From positions 310,001 to 374,000 of the forward strand of contig CAVVAY010000007.1 of NCBI GenBank assembly GCA_963746465.1: a DNA stretch of 64,000 bases, read 5' to 3'. The first letter of the stretch is position 1; the number at the start of each line of letters is the position of its first letter. The notes under the pieces are model-generated. The model ran no database searches. It had not been told where the DNA came from and saw only the letters and a program-made list of their open reading frames with translations. Below are positions 1 to 10,413 of this stretch, one piece after another. Origin of the DNA: CAVVAY01 sp963746465. Its GTDB lineage: Bacteria > Actinomycetota > Actinomycetes > JACCUZ01. A program made the position numbers and the translations under genes.

Positions 1-545
1 TCACCGCGCGGTACGTCGACTTCGGTTTCGGCGTCGCCGACGGCGAGTACTACCGGCTGCTCACGTCTGCCTTCCTGCACCAGAACGTGCTGCACATCGC
101 GCTGAACATGTACGCCCTGTACCTCTTCGGTCCTCCCCTCGAGGCGTCGCTGGGCCGCATCAGGTTCATCGGGCTGTACCTGCTCTCGGCGCTGGGCGGC
201 AGTGCTCTGTCCTACGCGTTCGCCAACCCGCTGGGCACCTCGCTGGGCGCTTCCGGCGCGGTCTTCGGCCTGCTCGGCGCCTACCTGGTCGTCAGCAAGC
301 GACTGGGCCGGGACGCCACCCCGGTCCTGGTGCTGCTGGTCATCAACTTCGCGTTCGGCTTCCTGGCACCCAGGATCGACTGGCGGGCGCACCTCGGCGG
401 CCTGATCACCGGCTCCCTGTACGCCCTGGCCGTCGCGTATGCACCGCCATCCCGCCGGTTGGTGGTGCAGATCGCCGGCATCGCCGCCGTGACACTGCTG
501 GTGCTGGCCGTGATCGTCTGGCGAACGATGGACCTGCAGCCGTGA
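1..545 (+). CDS. Rhomboid family intramembrane serine protease (5' partial)
   Basis: A rhomboid protease cleaves other membrane proteins inside the bilayer. The start lies before the window; the frame is open from base 3. Visible are the conserved 'LHQNVLHIALNMY' region, the catalytic serine motif GASG (Ser codon 252-254) and the catalytic histidine in 'DWRAHLGGLITG' (His codon 390-392), separated by hydrophobic segments. The stop overlaps the thiolase start by four bases (GTGA), so the two are probably co-transcribed. In Streptomyces a rhomboid gene also sits just before crgA, which fits the conserved synteny here. The substrate is unknown. Confidence 0.93.
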   Translation, partial: TARYVDFGFGVADGEYYRLLTSAFLHQNVLHIALNMYALYLFGPPLEASLGRIRFIGLYLLSALGGSALSYAFANPLGTSLGASGAVFGLLGAYLVVSKRLGRDATPVLVLLVINFAFGFLAPRIDWRAHLGGLITGSLYALAVAYAPPSRRLVVQIAGIAAVTLLVLAVIVWRTMDLQP

Positions 546-1690
546 CCGGGCGCGACGCGGTGGTCGTCGACGCGGTCCGGACGCCGGTCGGGCGGCGCGG
601 CGGCGGCCTGTCCGGCGAGCACCCGGTCGACCTGTCGGCCCACGTCCTGGACTCCCTGGTCGCCCGGACCGGGCTGGACCCGGCCTTGGTCGAGGACGTG
701 GTGTGGGGCTGCGTCTCGCAGACCGGCGAGCAGGCGGTCAACGTGGGGCGCAACGCGGCGCTGGCGGCCGGCTGGCCGGAGGACGTCGTCGGGGTGACCC
801 TGGATCGGCAGTGCGGCTCGTCGCAGCAGGCGGTGCACTTCGCGGCCGCGGGGGTGATCTCGGGGCAGTACGACGTCGCGGTCGCCGGCGGCGTCGAGTC
901 GATGAGCCGGGTGCCGATGCTGTGCACGGTCACCCAGGGCCCGGGCCTGCCGTTCGGCCCGCGGCTGATGGCGAGGTACGCCGACGTCGGCGGGCTGGTG
1001 CCGCAGGGTGAGAGCGCCGAGATCATCGCCGAGCGGTGGAAGCTGTCCCGCACCGAGCTGGACGAGATCGCCGTGCGCTCGCACGCCTGCGCGGCCGCGG
1101 CCGCGGACTCCGGCGCCTTCGACGGCGAGCTCGCCCCCGTGGGCGACCTGGCTGCCGACGAGGGGATCCGCCGCGGGACGTCCGTCGACACGCTGGCCGG
1201 GCTGCGCACGGTCTTCCGGGACGACGGGGTCGTCACCGCCGGCAACTCCTCGCAGATCTCCGACGGCGCCGCTGCCCTCCTCGTGACGACCTCCGAGGTG
1301 GCCGCCCGGCACGGCTGGCGCCCGCTGGCCCGGCTGCACGCCTTCGCCACCGCAGGGGTCGACCCGGTGACCATGCTGACCGCACCCATCCCGGCGACCG
1401 CCCGGGTACTCGAGCGAGCCGGCCTGGATCTCGCCGACATCGACGCGTTCGAGGTGAACGAGGCATTCGCCTCGGTCGTGGGCGCCTGGCTGGCCGAGAC
1501 CGGCGCCGACCCGGCCCGGGTGAACCCGCGTGGCGGGGCCATCGCGCTCGGCCACCCGCTGGGCGGCTCCGGAGCCCGGCTGATGACCACGTTGGTCCAT
1601 CACCTGGTGCAGACCGGCGGGCGGTGGGGTCTGCAGACCATGTGCGAGGGCGGCGGGATGGCCAACGCCACCGTCCTCGAGCGCCTCTGA
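542..1690 (+). CDS. Thiolase (acetyl-CoA C-acyltransferase)
   Basis: Thiolase family enzyme of 382 residues, which either condenses two acyl-CoA units or cleaves 3-ketoacyl-CoA. The nucleophilic cysteine is Cys91 in 'DRQCGSSQQAVHF'. The catalytic His338 lies in 'GGAIALGHPLGGSGARL' and the second cysteine, Cys368, in 'MCEGGGMANA'; 'NEAFASVV' carries the conserved NEAF motif. The GTG start overlaps the rhomboid stop by four bases. Sequence alone does not separate a beta-oxidation thiolase from a biosynthetic acetoacetyl-CoA thiolase, and no fatty-acid genes lie beside it to decide. Confidence 0.95.
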   Translation: MTGRDAVVVDAVRTPVGRRGGGLSGEHPVDLSAHVLDSLVARTGLDPALVEDVVWGCVSQTGEQAVNVGRNAALAAGWPEDVVGVTLDRQCGSSQQAVHFAAAGVISGQYDVAVAGGVESMSRVPMLCTVTQGPGLPFGPRLMARYADVGGLVPQGESAEIIAERWKLSRTELDEIAVRSHACAAAAADSGAFDGELAPVGDLAADEGIRRGTSVDTLAGLRTVFRDDGVVTAGNSSQISDGAAALLVTTSEVAARHGWRPLARLHAFATAGVDPVTMLTAPIPATARVLERAGLDLADIDAFEVNEAFASVVGAWLAETGADPARVNPRGGAIALGHPLGGSGARLMTTLVHHLVQTGGRWGLQTMCEGGGMANATVLERL

Positions 1691-1716
1691 GCGGTCCGCG
1701 TGCGCGTTCCGGCGGG

Positions 1717-1748
1717 TTGTCCACACTGGGGACAACAGGTGTGGACGA
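1717..1748. promoter_or_regulatory. Inverted pair of DnaA-box-like 9-mers / stem-loop
   Basis: TTGTCCACA at 1717-1725 matches the preferred Streptomyces DnaA box. TGTGGACGA at 1740-1748 is a one-mismatch box in the opposite orientation (TCGTCCACA). GTCCACAC (1719-1726) and GTGTGGAC (1739-1746) form a perfect 8-bp stem. The site lies between the convergent thiolase and crgA genes, so a bidirectional terminator is an equally good reading. Proximity to oriC is inferred from gene order only. Confidence 0.35.
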
Positions 1749-1805
1749 CTTACACCGCTGTGTTTCCGCAGGTCAGCGCAGCGGCTGCCGACGGTGGGGG
1801 CCGGG

Positions 1806-2060
1806 CTACTTCCAGCGGGTGGACAACGCGAAGCCGACGATGATCAGCCCGAAACCGATGCCCATGTTCCACAGCCCGATGGCCCCGATCGGGTAGTCGG
1901 TCTGGGTCACGTAGTAGACGACCACCCAGAGCAGGCCGAGCACGAAGCAGGCCACCATCAGCGGCACCAGCCAGGGCGGGCTGCCGACCCGGACCGCCTT
2001 CGGCTGGTCGGAGGTCGGCGGCGTGAACACGCTGCGGCGGCGGATGCGGGACTTGGGCAC
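1806..2060 (-). CDS. crgA: Cell division protein CrgA
   Basis: CrgA is a small actinobacterial membrane protein of the division site that interacts with FtsZ, PBPs and other divisome proteins. The 84-residue product has a basic N-terminus (MPKSRIRRRS), a first membrane segment after 'GSPPWLVPLM' and a second one starting near 'IGLWNMGIGFG', ending in TRWK. Both length and two-TM layout are typical. It faces the thiolase tail to tail and is divergent from the DUF881 gene, as in Mycobacterium and Streptomyces. Confidence 0.96.
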   Translation of the reverse strand: MPKSRIRRRSVFTPPTSDQPKAVRVGSPPWLVPLMVACFVLGLLWVVVYYVTQTDYPIGAIGLWNMGIGFGLIIVGFALSTRWK

Positions 2061-2170
2061 CGGACGAACTCCTCGCGCGAGCTGGCGTCAGTGACGGACC
2101 GACGGCATCGGACAGGGCACCTCCGAGGGGTGCCGTTCGTCGGTTAGCGTAGTCGGCACACGAGCTCAGA

Positions 2171-2176
2171 AGGAGG
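2171..2176 (+). promoter_or_regulatory. Ribosome binding site AGGAGG for the DUF881 gene
   Basis: A perfect AGGAGG lies 7 bases before the GTG at 2184 and supports that start. The 123-bp gap to crgA must also hold the divergent promoters. I see no clear -35/-10 pair there. Confidence 0.7.
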
Positions 2177-2183
2177 CCCGCCG

Positions 2184-2906
2184 GTGCGAGCGCTCTGGCG
2201 GCTGGCCGCCCCGGTGGCCTTCGCCGCTGCCGGCGTGCTGTTCGCCACCAGTGCCGGCGCGGCCAACGGGGGGCAGCTGCGCGGCACCCGCAGCGACCTG
2301 GGCGACCTGATCCGGGCCGAGCAGCAGCGCGCCGACGACCTCACCGAGCGGGTCGAGCGACTGCGTGGCGAGGTCGAGGAGGCCACCAGCCAGGCCGGCG
2401 CGGCCGACCGCCGGATCGGCGCCGAGCAGCGGCGGTCCCGCGTCCTGGAGCTGGCGGCCGGGACCGCCCCGGTGTCCGGGCCGAGCGTGACGGTGACCCT
2501 GGCCGACGCGCCGCGATCGGCCGACCGGGTGCTCCCCGAGGGCACCGACCCGGACGACGTCGTCGTGCACCAGCAGGACGTCCAGGCCGTGGTCAACGCG
2601 CTGTGGGCCGGCGGTGCCGAGGCGATGCAGATCATGGACCAACGGATCGTCTCGACCAGCGCCGTCCGCTGCGTCGGGAACACGCTGATCCTGCAGGGCA
2701 GGGTCTACTCCCCGCCGTACGAGATCACCGCGATCGGCTCGCCCGAGCGGCTCTACCAGTCCCTCGACACGTCGCCGGGGGTCGCGGTCTACCGCTACTA
2801 CGTCGACACCTACGGGCTGGTCTACGAGACCCGGGCCGCGACCAACACCACCCTGCCGGGGTACGACGGCTCGCTGGAGCTCATGCACGCCCGGCCGGCT
2901 CCGTGA
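2184..2906 (+). CDS. DUF881 family protein
   Basis: DUF881 protein of 240 residues, homologous in position to M. tuberculosis Rv0012. It has an N-terminal membrane anchor or signal (residues about 5-27), then a coiled-coil stretch rich in Arg and Glu ('RADDLTERVERLRGEVEEA'), then the DUF881 core with 'VVNALWAGGAEAMQIMDQR' and 'YSPPYEITAIGSPERLY'. Function is not established; DUF881 proteins sit beside division genes in many Gram-positives. The stop overlaps the sortase start by four bases, implying translational coupling. Confidence 0.9.
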   Translation: MRALWRLAAPVAFAAAGVLFATSAGAANGGQLRGTRSDLGDLIRAEQQRADDLTERVERLRGEVEEATSQAGAADRRIGAEQRRSRVLELAAGTAPVSGPSVTVTLADAPRSADRVLPEGTDPDDVVVHQQDVQAVVNALWAGGAEAMQIMDQRIVSTSAVRCVGNTLILQGRVYSPPYEITAIGSPERLYQSLDTSPGVAVYRYYVDTYGLVYETRAATNTTLPGYDGSLELMHARPAP

Positions 2907-3592
2907 TCCGGACCGCGGTCCGCGGCCTCGGCGAGCTCTGCATCACCGCGGGCCTGGTCGTCCTGCTGTTCGTCGCCTACCAGCTGGTCTGGACCAACTA
3001 CGAGGCACATCGGGCGGCCGACCGGGTCAGCGACGACATCCGGGACTCCTGGTCCCGGCCCCCCACGCAGACCACGGACGGGCCGGACGGGCCAAGGGCC
3101 GGCACGGCCGACTTCGGCAAGGGCTTCGCGTTCCTGCACATCCCCCGCCTCGGCAAGCACTGGACCGTCCCGGTCGTCGAAGGCGTCGACCTGCCTGACC
3201 TCGCGCGCGGTGTCGGTCACTACCCGGACACCGCACGGCCCGGCCAGGTCGGCAACTTCGCCGTGGCCGGGCACCGCGCCACCAACGGCGAGCCGTTCGC
3301 CACCCTCGACCGGGTGCGGCCCGGCGACGTCGTCGTGGCCGAGACCCGGAGCCGCTGGTTCAGCTACGTCGTCGATCGCACCGAGATCGTCGAGCCCGAC
3401 TCGACCTGGGTCCTGGACCCGGTGCCGGGCAAGCCGGGGGCCACGCCCACCCAGCCGCTGCTGACCCTCACCACGTGCAACCCGCGGTGGGCCTCGACCC
3501 AGCGGCTGATCGTCTTCGGCCACCTGCAGGAGAACCTGGCCAAGAAGGACGGGCGCCCCGATGCGCTCGCGCCCGCGAACGGGGCGGCCTGA
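2903..3592 (+). CDS. Class E sortase
   Basis: Sortase transpeptidase of 229 residues, anchoring secreted proteins to the cell wall. An N-terminal membrane segment (about residues 10-27) is followed by the sortase barrel. The catalytic His is in 'NFAVAGHRATNGEPF', and the Cys and Arg are in 'LTTCNPRWASTQRLIV'. The TTCNP context and the position between crgA and pknB match the class E sortases SrtE1/E2 of Streptomyces. GTG at 2903 was chosen because it overlaps the DUF881 stop; the frame is open further upstream, but that part is antisense-like. Class E enzymes recognise LAxTG-type signals; no substrate gene lies in the window. Confidence 0.95.
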   Translation: MIRTAVRGLGELCITAGLVVLLFVAYQLVWTNYEAHRAADRVSDDIRDSWSRPPTQTTDGPDGPRAGTADFGKGFAFLHIPRLGKHWTVPVVEGVDLPDLARGVGHYPDTARPGQVGNFAVAGHRATNGEPFATLDRVRPGDVVVAETRSRWFSYVVDRTEIVEPDSTWVLDPVPGKPGATPTQPLLTLTTCNPRWASTQRLIVFGHLQENLAKKDGRPDALAPANGAA

Positions 3593-3753
3593 TGTACGCC
3601 TGGATCTGGCGGCACCTGCCCGGCCCCTGGCCGGTGCGCGGTCTGCTCGCCGCGGTCCTGCTGGCGGCCGTGGTGGTGCTGCTGCTCACCACCGTGTTTC
3701 CCTGGGCGGAGCAGTCCTTGCCCTTCCTCGACGTGACGGTGGACCAGCAGTGA
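3592..3753 (+). CDS. Small single-pass membrane protein
   Basis: 53-residue product with one strong membrane segment ('VRGLLAAVLLAAVVVLLLTT') followed by a short acidic tail (FLDVTVDQQ). Its ATG shares one base with the sortase stop (TGATG) and its own stop overlaps the trpG start, so it lies inside a tightly coupled operon. I do not recognise a domain. Small proteins of this kind are found between sortase and glutamine amidotransferase genes in related actinomycetes, which argues that it is real. Confidence 0.8.
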   Translation: MYAWIWRHLPGPWPVRGLLAAVLLAAVVVLLLTTVFPWAEQSLPFLDVTVDQQ

Positions 3754-4398
3754 CCGACCCGGCCCCACGACGAATCCTGGTCGTCGACAACTACGACAGC
3801 TTCGTCTTCAACCTGGTGCAGTACCTCGGCCAGCTCGGCGCCGAGTGCACCGTCCTGCGCAACGACGAGGTGGCCCCGGCCGACGCGCGTGGCTACGACG
3901 GCGTACTCCTCAGCCCGGGGCCCGGTACCCCGGAGAAGGCCGGCGTCTGCGTCGACCTGGTGCGCGAGGTCGCCGGCGAGGTGCCTGTGCTCGGCGTGTG
4001 CCTGGGCCACCAGGCGATCGCGGTCGCCCACGGTGCCGTCGTGGAGCGCGCCCCCGAGCTGTTGCACGGCAAGACCAGCGAGGTGCTGCACGAGGGCACC
4101 GGCGTGCTGGCCGGGCTGCCGTCGCCGTTCACCGCCACCCGCTACCACTCGCTCGCGGTGCGCGAGGACAGCCTGCCCTCCGAGCTCGAGGTGACCGGAC
4201 GCACTGCCGGCGGCGTGGTGATGGCGCTGCGGCACCGCGACCTGGCGCTGGAGGGCGTGCAGTTCCACCCGGAGTCGGTGCTGACCGAGGGCGGGCACCG
4301 CCTCCTCGCCAGCTGGCTGGTGACCTGCGGTGACCCGGCCGCCCCGGCCCGCGCCGAGGGGCTGGGTCCCGTGGTGCCGACCCAGGAGCCGGACCGGG

Positions 4399-4418
<20 letters not shown>
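3750..4418 (+). CDS. trpG: Aminodeoxychorismate / anthranilate synthase component II (glutamine amidotransferase)
   Basis: Class I glutamine amidotransferase subunit of 222 residues. It hydrolyses glutamine and passes ammonia to a chorismate-binding partner for folate (PabA role) or tryptophan (TrpG role). The nucleophile elbow is 'GVCLGHQAIAV', and the His-Glu pair is in 'FHPESVLTEGG'; the N-terminus 'VVDNYDSFVFNLVQYLG' is typical. It matches Rv0013 by position. No component I gene is nearby, so the folate or tryptophan role stays open. The GTG at 3750 overlaps the preceding stop. Its 3' end overlaps the oppositely oriented pknB by 20 bases. Confidence 0.95.
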
Positions 4419-6156
<1,738 letters not shown>

Positions 6157-6158
6157 GC

Positions 6159-7565
6159 TCAGCGGCCCTTCTTCTTCGGTCCGTGGCCCTTGCCGGGCTT
6201 CGGCTTCTTCTTCTCGTTGGTGCCCGGCTGCTCCGCGACGACGTCGAGGGTGACCGCGGTGCCTTCCTTCAGCGTGCCCGTGGGGGTCACGTCCTTCACG
6301 GTACCGACAACACCGCCCCCGGCGGACGGGGCGACCGTGACGCGCAGGCCGAGCCCGACCAGCTCCTCGCGCACCTCGTCGGCCGGTCGGCCGAGGTAGT
6401 CGCGGGCCGCGACGTCGACCTCGGTCGCCGCGGTCGGCCCGGTGGAGGACTCGGTGCCCGACCCGGGAGTGGTGCGCACCGGGTCCGTTCCGCAGGACTG
6501 CACCAGCACGAGGAGCAGGACCGCCGCGGCAGCCAGCCCGGCCGCGTACGGCAGCCACCGGGGCATCCGCGACACGTCGGGCAGCCGGAAGCCGGGGTCG
6601 GTGTCGGTGCCCAGGCGGCCCACGACCACGGTCGTGTGGTCGCCGCGCGGATCGGGCGTGGCCGGGCCGGCTGCGACCGCGGCCACCTCGCCGGCCGGCA
6701 GGGCGCGGGTGGGCTCCAGCGGCGCTGCCGCGGCGGCGACCGCCGGGCGCATCGCGAGAGCCTCCCGGCCGAGGGCGCCGGCGCTGTCCGGCCGGGCGCC
6801 GGGCTCCTTGGCGAGCATCCGCATCACCAGCTCGCGGACCGGCTCGGGCAGGTCGTCGGGCAGGGCCGGCGGCACCTGGCTCACCTGGGCCAGGGCCACG
6901 CTCACCGGCGTGTCCCCGTCGAACGGCCGGCGGCCGGTGAGGCACTCGTAGGCCACCACGCCGAGCGAGTAGACGTCACTGCCCGGCGTCACGGACTGGC
7001 CAGAAGCCTGTTCGGGTGAGATGTAGTACGCCGTGCCCATGATGGCGCCGGTCTGGGTCAGCGGCACCGAGTTGGTCGCCCGGGCGATGCCGAAGTCGGT
7101 GATCTTCACCGCGCCGTCCGGGGTCACCAGGATGTTGCCGGGCTTCACGTCGCGATGGATCACGCCGGCGTCGTGCGCGGCCTGCAGGCCCAGCGCCGCC
7201 TGACCGATGATGTCCAGGGTTCGCTCCGGCGCGATCCGTCCCTCGAGCGCCATCACGGTGGACAGCGGCTCGCCGGGGACGAACTCCATGACGAGGTACG
7301 GCGACCCGCCCTCGTCCTGCCCCTCACCGAAGTCGTAGACCGCGGCGATGTTCGCGTGCGAGAGCCCGGCGGTGTGCCGTGCCTCGGCCCGGAACCGCTC
7401 GAGGAACGTCGGGTCGTCGGCGTACTCACGACGCAGGATCTTGACGGCGACTTCGCGGCCGAGCACGCCGTCCTCAGCCTTCCACACCTCGCCCATGCCG
7501 CCGCCGGCGATCCGTTCGGTCAGCCGGTAGCGCGACCCCAGGACGCGGTCGGTCTCGGCGGTCAT
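6159..7565 (-). CDS. pknA: Serine/threonine protein kinase PknA with one PASTA domain
   Basis: Kinase of 468 residues. GGGMGEV loop, Lys42, catalytic Asp139 in 'VIHRDVKPGNI', DFGIAR and 'GTAYYISPEQASGQ' are intact. A membrane segment (about 'LPYAAGLAAAAVLLLVLVQS') is followed by one PASTA-like domain ('DYLGRPADEVREELVGLGL') and a very basic tail (KKKPKPGKGHGPKKKGR). M. tuberculosis PknA lacks a PASTA domain. The ATG overlaps the pbpA stop (ATGA). By analogy with Mycobacterium it should phosphorylate cell-shape and division proteins, opposed by PstP. Confidence 0.95.
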   Translation of the reverse strand: MTAETDRVLGSRYRLTERIAGGGMGEVWKAEDGVLGREVAVKILRREYADDPTFLERFRAEARHTAGLSHANIAAVYDFGEGQDEGGSPYLVMEFVPGEPLSTVMALEGRIAPERTLDIIGQAALGLQAAHDAGVIHRDVKPGNILVTPDGAVKITDFGIARATNSVPLTQTGAIMGTAYYISPEQASGQSVTPGSDVYSLGVVAYECLTGRRPFDGDTPVSVALAQVSQVPPALPDDLPEPVRELVMRMLAKEPGARPDSAGALGREALAMRPAVAAAAAPLEPTRALPAGEVAAVAAGPATPDPRGDHTTVVVGRLGTDTDPGFRLPDVSRMPRWLPYAAGLAAAAVLLLVLVQSCGTDPVRTTPGSGTESSTGPTAATEVDVAARDYLGRPADEVREELVGLGLRVTVAPSAGGGVVGTVKDVTPTGTLKEGTAVTLDVVAEQPGTNEKKKPKPGKGHGPKKKGR

Positions 7566-9019
7566 CGGCCCAGCACCGCCCGCATCACGGCCTGCGCGAT
7601 CGGCGCGGCCAGCTGGTTGCCGCTGACCTCGGGCGCGTCCCCGCCCTCCTCGAGCACGACCGCGACCGCGACCTTGGCCTCCGAGTCGGCCGGCGCGAAC
7701 GACACGAACCACGCATGCGGCTTGCGCCCCTCGCCCTGCTGGGCGGTACCGGTCTTGCCGGCCACCTTGATGCCCTGGATCTGGGCGTTGGTGCCGGTGC
7801 CGGAGTCAACCACCCCGGTGAGCATCTCGGTGAGGGCTGCAGCGGTCTGCGGGCTGATGGCCTCGCCGATCTGACGCGGCTTGGTGGTGTTGATGACGGA
7901 CAGGTCCGGTGCGAGCACGTTCTTGACGAGGTATGGCGCCATCAGCACACCGCGGTTGGCGACGGCAGCGGCGACCATCGCCATCTGCAGCGGGGTCGCT
8001 CGCACGTCGAACTGGCCGATCGCCGACTGCGCGGTCTGCGGTGCGTTCGGGTCCTCCGGGAAGCGGCTCGCCACGCTGCGCATCGGGACCTCGAACGCGT
8101 CGTTGAAGCCGAACTTCTCGGCCTGGGCACGGATCGCGTCGGCCCCGATGTCGAGCCCGATCTTGCCGAACGCGACGTTGCACGAGTTCTTCAGGGCATC
8201 GGTGAGGGTGGCGTTGCCGGCCGGGTTGCACGGTGCGCCGTTGAAGTTCGGCAGCACCGCGTCGGTCAGCGGCAGGTTCAGCTGCGCGCCGTTGTCGACC
8301 TGGGTGCTCGTGCTGTACCGGCCGCTCTCCAGCGCCGCCGCGGCGGTCACGATCTTGAAGGTGGACCCCGGCGGGTAGGTCTGGCGCAGAGCCCGGTTGA
8401 GCATCGGCCGGCCCGCCTGGTCGCTGAGCCGGCTGTAGCTGTCGCGGACCTCCGAGGTGTCGTGGCTGGACAGCGGGTTCGGGTCGTACGACGGCGTGCT
8501 GACCAGCGCGAGGATCGCCCCGGTGGTCGGGTCGACCGCCACGACGGCGCCTTTCGCTCCGCGGGCGCGCAGGCCGTCGTACGCCGCCTTCTGCGCCTTG
8601 GGGTTCAGGGTGAGGGCAACACTGGCGCCCTTGGGCTTCTCCCCGGTGAGCAGGTCGATGACCCGCCGGACGAACAGGCTGTTGTCTGTGCCGGCCAGCA
8701 CCGAGTTGCTCTCCTGCTCGATGCCGGACGCCCCGTAGACCAAGGAGTAGAAGCCGGTCGCCGGGGCGTACAGCTTGCCCTCGGTGTAGGTGCGCAGGTA
8801 CTTCAGCCGGTCGTCGGTCGCCACGCTGCGGGCCACGGGCTTGCCCGCCACCAGGATCGGCCCACGCTGGCGCGAGTACTCCTCCGCGATCAGCCGCGGG
8901 TTGTGGCTGTCGTTGTGCAGCGCGTCCGCCTTGACCACCTGCAGGTAGTTCGCGTTGACCAGCAGCAGCCCGAACAGCAGCATGACGGCGACCGAGAGCC
9001 GCCGCAGTGGCGCGTTCAT
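7562..9019 (-). CDS. pbpA: Penicillin-binding protein A (class B transpeptidase)
   Basis: Monofunctional class B PBP of 485 residues that cross-links peptidoglycan. It has an N-terminal membrane anchor (residues about 7-24), a dimerisation region, then the transpeptidase domain with the active-site serine S219 in 'YPPGSTFKIVTA', SCN in 'KNSCNVAFGKIG', and 'VAGKTGTAQQGEGRKPHAWF'. It sits between the SEDS gene and pknA with four-base overlaps on both sides, the usual pairing of a class B PBP with its SEDS partner. Confidence 0.97.
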   Translation of the reverse strand: MNAPLRRLSVAVMLLFGLLLVNANYLQVVKADALHNDSHNPRLIAEEYSRQRGPILVAGKPVARSVATDDRLKYLRTYTEGKLYAPATGFYSLVYGASGIEQESNSVLAGTDNSLFVRRVIDLLTGEKPKGASVALTLNPKAQKAAYDGLRARGAKGAVVAVDPTTGAILALVSTPSYDPNPLSSHDTSEVRDSYSRLSDQAGRPMLNRALRQTYPPGSTFKIVTAAAALESGRYSTSTQVDNGAQLNLPLTDAVLPNFNGAPCNPAGNATLTDALKNSCNVAFGKIGLDIGADAIRAQAEKFGFNDAFEVPMRSVASRFPEDPNAPQTAQSAIGQFDVRATPLQMAMVAAAVANRGVLMAPYLVKNVLAPDLSVINTTKPRQIGEAISPQTAAALTEMLTGVVDSGTGTNAQIQGIKVAGKTGTAQQGEGRKPHAWFVSFAPADSEAKVAVAVVLEEGGDAPEVSGNQLAAPIAQAVMRAVLGR

Positions 9020-10413
9020 AACCTGACCACCTGGGTCTTGTCCTCGGCCAGCGGTGCTGCCGGAGGCGGCGCCGGGCGACGGGCGGCGTCGCTGATCCGC
9101 AGCAGCAGAGCAACGAGCGCCCAGTTCGCGACCAGCGACGAACCGCCATAGGAGAGGAACGGCATGGTGAGACCGGTCAACGGGATCAGGCGGGTGACGC
9201 CGCCGACGACGACGAACACCTGCAGCCCGAGGCTGAAGGCGAGCCCGGTGGCGAGCAGCTTGCCGAACGAGTCGCGCACCGCGATGGCGGTGCGCAGACC
9301 GCGCTGGACGACGATCGCGTAGAGGATCAGCAGCGCCATGATGCCGGTCAGGCCGAGCTCCTCGCCGATCGCCGCGACGATGAAGTCGGTCTGCGCGTAG
9401 GGCACGATCTCGGGCCGGCCCTGGCCGAGGCCCTTGCCGAGCAGGCCGCCGGTGCCCATCCCGTACAGGCCCTGCACCAGCTGGTAGCTGTCGCTGTCGA
9501 TGTTGCGCGGGGCGAAGGCGTGCAACCAGATGTCCACCCGCTGCTGCACGTGGCCGAACATCGACCAGGCGAGGAACGAGCCGGAGACGAACAGGACGAC
9601 GCCGATCAGCAGCCAGGACAGCCGCTCTGTCGCGACGTAGAGCATCGCGACGAAGACACCGAAGAACAGCAGCGAGGTGCCGAGGTCACGTTCGAAGACG
9701 AGAACACCCAGGCTGGCGACCCACGCGACGATCACCGGCCCGAGGTCGCGGCCGCGCGGCAGGTCGATGCCCGCGATCCGCCGGCTCGCCAGGGCGAGCA
9801 CGTCGCGCTTGACCACCAGGTAGCCGGCGAAGAAGACCAGCAGCAGGATCTTCGCCAGCTCGCCCGGCTGGAACGAGAAGCCGGCCAGCCGGATCCAGAT
9901 CCGGGCGCCGTTGATGGTGCTGCCGATCAGCGGCAGCAGCGGCAGCAGCAGCAGCACCAGGCCGGCCAGCATCGCGGTGTAGGTGAACCGCTGCAGGACC
10001 CGGTGGTCCCGCACCAGCAGCAGCACCGCGATGAACAGGAGCACGCCGACGGCCGTCCAGGTCAGCTGGGCCGGTGCGGCCGCCGACGGCACGTCCCGAC
10101 CGAGCTGCTCGGCGCGGTCGGCGTACGCGAGGTCGAGACGGTGGATGACCGCGAGCCCGAGCCCGTTGATCACGGTGACCGCGGGCAGCAGGACCGGGTC
10201 GGCGTCGGGGGCGACGCGGCGCAGGGCGAGGTGGGCGGCGCCGAACAGCAGCGCCAGGCCGCCGCCGTACCCGAGCATGCCGGTGGGCAGCACCCCGTCG
10301 TGGGCCAGGCCGACCGACGCGTAGGCGGCCATCGCGATCGCCACCGAGAAGACGAGCAGCACCAGCTCGACCGTGCGCGGGCTGCGGGAGCGGACTGCGG
10401 AACGCGCGCTCAC
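9016..10413 (-). CDS. rodA: SEDS peptidoglycan glycosyltransferase RodA/FtsW
   Basis: Polytopic membrane protein of 465 residues in the SEDS family, which polymerises glycan strands from lipid II together with a class B PBP. Many hydrophobic segments are visible, with family motifs such as 'WIRLAGFSFQPGELAKI', 'FERDLGTSLLFFGVFVAML' and the C-terminal 'LTGLTMPFLSYGGSS'. The conserved Asp in ERDLGTS matches the catalytic Asp of RodA. The partner is PbpA directly downstream. The GTG start overlaps the pstP stop. Confidence 0.95.
   Translation of the reverse strand: MSARSAVRSRSPRTVELVLLVFSVAIAMAAYASVGLAHDGVLPTGMLGYGGGLALLFGAAHLALRRVAPDADPVLLPAVTVINGLGLAVIHRLDLAYADRAEQLGRDVPSAAAPAQLTWTAVGVLLFIAVLLLVRDHRVLQRFTYTAMLAGLVLLLLPLLPLIGSTINGARIWIRLAGFSFQPGELAKILLLVFFAGYLVVKRDVLALASRRIAGIDLPRGRDLGPVIVAWVASLGVLVFERDLGTSLLFFGVFVAMLYVATERLSWLLIGVVLFVSGSFLAWSMFGHVQQRVDIWLHAFAPRNIDSDSYQLVQGLYGMGTGGLLGKGLGQGRPEIVPYAQTDFIVAAIGEELGLTGIMALLILYAIVVQRGLRTAIAVRDSFGKLLATGLAFSLGLQVFVVVGGVTRLIPLTGLTMPFLSYGGSSLVANWALVALLLRISDAARRPAPPPAAPLAEDKTQVVRL

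Noticed and set aside
281..1735. Long minus-strand open frame opposite the thiolase
   Set aside because: High-GC third-position bias opens antisense frames; its protein is Arg/Ala/Pro/Gly-rich with no domain, and the thiolase is unmistakable.
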